Shown: positions 5,718 to 6,151 of the stretch, piece after piece
Layout of the letters: each line of letters begins with the position of its first letter
Position numbering within the stretch: the first letter of the stretch is position 1
Origin: Candidatus Bathyarchaeota archaeon
GTDB taxonomy: Archaea > Thermoproteota > Bathyarchaeia > TCS64
Assembly: GCA_014730055.1 (NCBI GenBank)
Contig: WJIV01000116.1
Coordinates: forward strand, 1 to 6,151
Length of the DNA: 6,151 nt
Reading direction: 5' to 3'
Program-made: the position numbers and the translations under genes
Notes under the pieces: generated by a model
Database searches by the model: none
Told to the model about the DNA's origin: nothing
What the model saw: only the letters and a program-made list of their open reading frames with translations

Positions 5718-6151
5718 GTAAACCAAGTCTAACGCGAGACACCCTTGAGCTGGTGGTTACCGCTGTCGTCTTCATAGTTATGGGTATGTTTCTCGGAAAT
5801 CTTATTTTAATCACAGTTGGGCTTGCTCCAGTTATCTTTCTCGCATTAGGCGTTCTCATAGGTATGCCTACAGTAAAAATGGCAGAGAGAGTAGGGAAGG
5901 ATATCAAAGTTAATGTAGATGACAAAGTTAGCGACCGGGTAACCGTCGAGATAGAGGGGGGTCCCGGGCTTGTTACTGTAAGCGATAGACTTCCGAAAAG
6001 CTTTGCTCTTGAGGAAGGCACTAACTTCAGGGCCGTATGGAAGGGTTTACAGCCAAAAACCATAGAGTTTGGGTATTTGGCCCTTTGCGCTAAGAGAGGA
6101 TACTTCGATGTAAGAAACATTGATTTTGAGGCCAGGCACCCACTTATGATA
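5714..6151 (+). CDS. Probable DUF58 family membrane protein, N-terminal part (partial)
   Basis: The frame opens with GTG at 5714, overlapping the MoxR stop as GTGA, and runs 146 codons to the window edge without a stop. The N-terminus has two TM helices (about residues 12-29 and 31-51) forming a hairpin. A basic segment (KMAERVGKDIK) follows, which places the rest in the cytoplasm, and then a beta-rich stretch begins. Residues 126-146 (AKRGYFDVRNIDFEARHPLM) resemble the RG-Y-x-L...DPxGL-like turn found before the VWA-like DUF58 motif in family members. The diagnostic DUF58 motif itself should lie beyond the window, so the name rests on the hairpin, this turn and the position directly after MoxR. 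DUF58 proteins are thought to be adaptors or substrates of MoxR. No Cys-rich or catalytic motif is visible in this portion. Confidence 0.75.
   Translation, partial: MSKPSLTRDTLELVVTAVVFIVMGMFLGNLILITVGLAPVIFLALGVLIGMPTVKMAERVGKDIKVNVDDKVSDRVTVEIEGGPGLVTVSDRLPKSFALEEGTNFRAVWKGLQPKTIEFGYLALCAKRGYFDVRNIDFEARHPLMI

Noticed and set aside
5701..6120. Open minus-strand frame of 139 codons opposite the start of the DUF58 gene
   Set aside because: The plus frame encodes a TM hairpin and family-like turn, overlaps the MoxR stop as expected for the operon, and runs to the edge. The minus product has no recognisable domain and is best explained as an antisense shadow.
1..6151. Possible defence system, phage or mobile-element content
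   Set aside because: No integrase, transposase, nuclease, toxin, terminal repeats or CRISPR repeats were seen. MoxR modules occur in some conflict systems, but the partners here fit an envelope-associated role.

Overview
The window looks like a piece of an archaeal chromosome, probably from an uncultivated lineage; I cannot place it to phylum. The signs are heavy use of AGA/AGG for arginine and ATA for isoleucine, non-ATG starts (TTG, TTG, GTG), a TATA-like box in place of bacterial -35/-10 elements, N-glycosylation sequons packed into a predicted surface domain, and a gene set (MoxR, DUF58, transglutaminase-like/DUF4129) that is common in archaea. No RNA genes, mobile elements, CRISPR arrays or clear terminators were seen.

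Layout: the left fifth (1-1175) holds, on the minus strand, the first 391 codons of an arginine deiminase-family enzyme whose C-terminus lies beyond the window. A 204-bp divergent intergenic region (1176-1379) separates it from a tightly packed plus-strand operon of four genes: a 712-residue membrane-anchored transglutaminase-like protein with two Ig-like domains and a cytoplasmic DUF4129-like tail (1380-3518); a 410-residue polytopic membrane protein of unknown family (3496-4728); a complete MoxR-type AAA+ ATPase (4731-5717); and the N-terminal 146 residues of a probable DUF58 protein (5714 to the window end). The genes overlap by 23 nt, are separated by 2 nt, and overlap by 4 nt respectively, so co-transcription and translational coupling are likely.

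How the genes may work together: MoxR + DUF58 + transglutaminase-like/DUF4129 is a recurrent envelope-associated module. Here the usual bacterial TgpA layout (multi-TM bundle, transglutaminase core, TM, DUF4129) appears split. The core, with its anchor and tail, is in gene 1, and the multi-TM part may be supplied by gene 2. Topology by the positive-inside rule puts the core and Ig-like domains outside the cell. The DUF4129-like tail, the gene 2 tail, the MoxR ATPase and the DUF58 body would be inside. That suggests a membrane machine in which MoxR remodels the cytoplasmic parts.

The most notable observation is that the transglutaminase core has lost two of its three catalytic residues (Cys to Gly276, His to Tyr317; only Asp333 is kept). 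The protein has just three cysteines, none in the core. The operon therefore appears to be built around a pseudo-transglutaminase that would bind or scaffold rather than catalyse. The divergent promoter region also carries a perfect 7-bp dyad, an overlapping direct repeat, and a second imperfect dyad around the putative TATA box.
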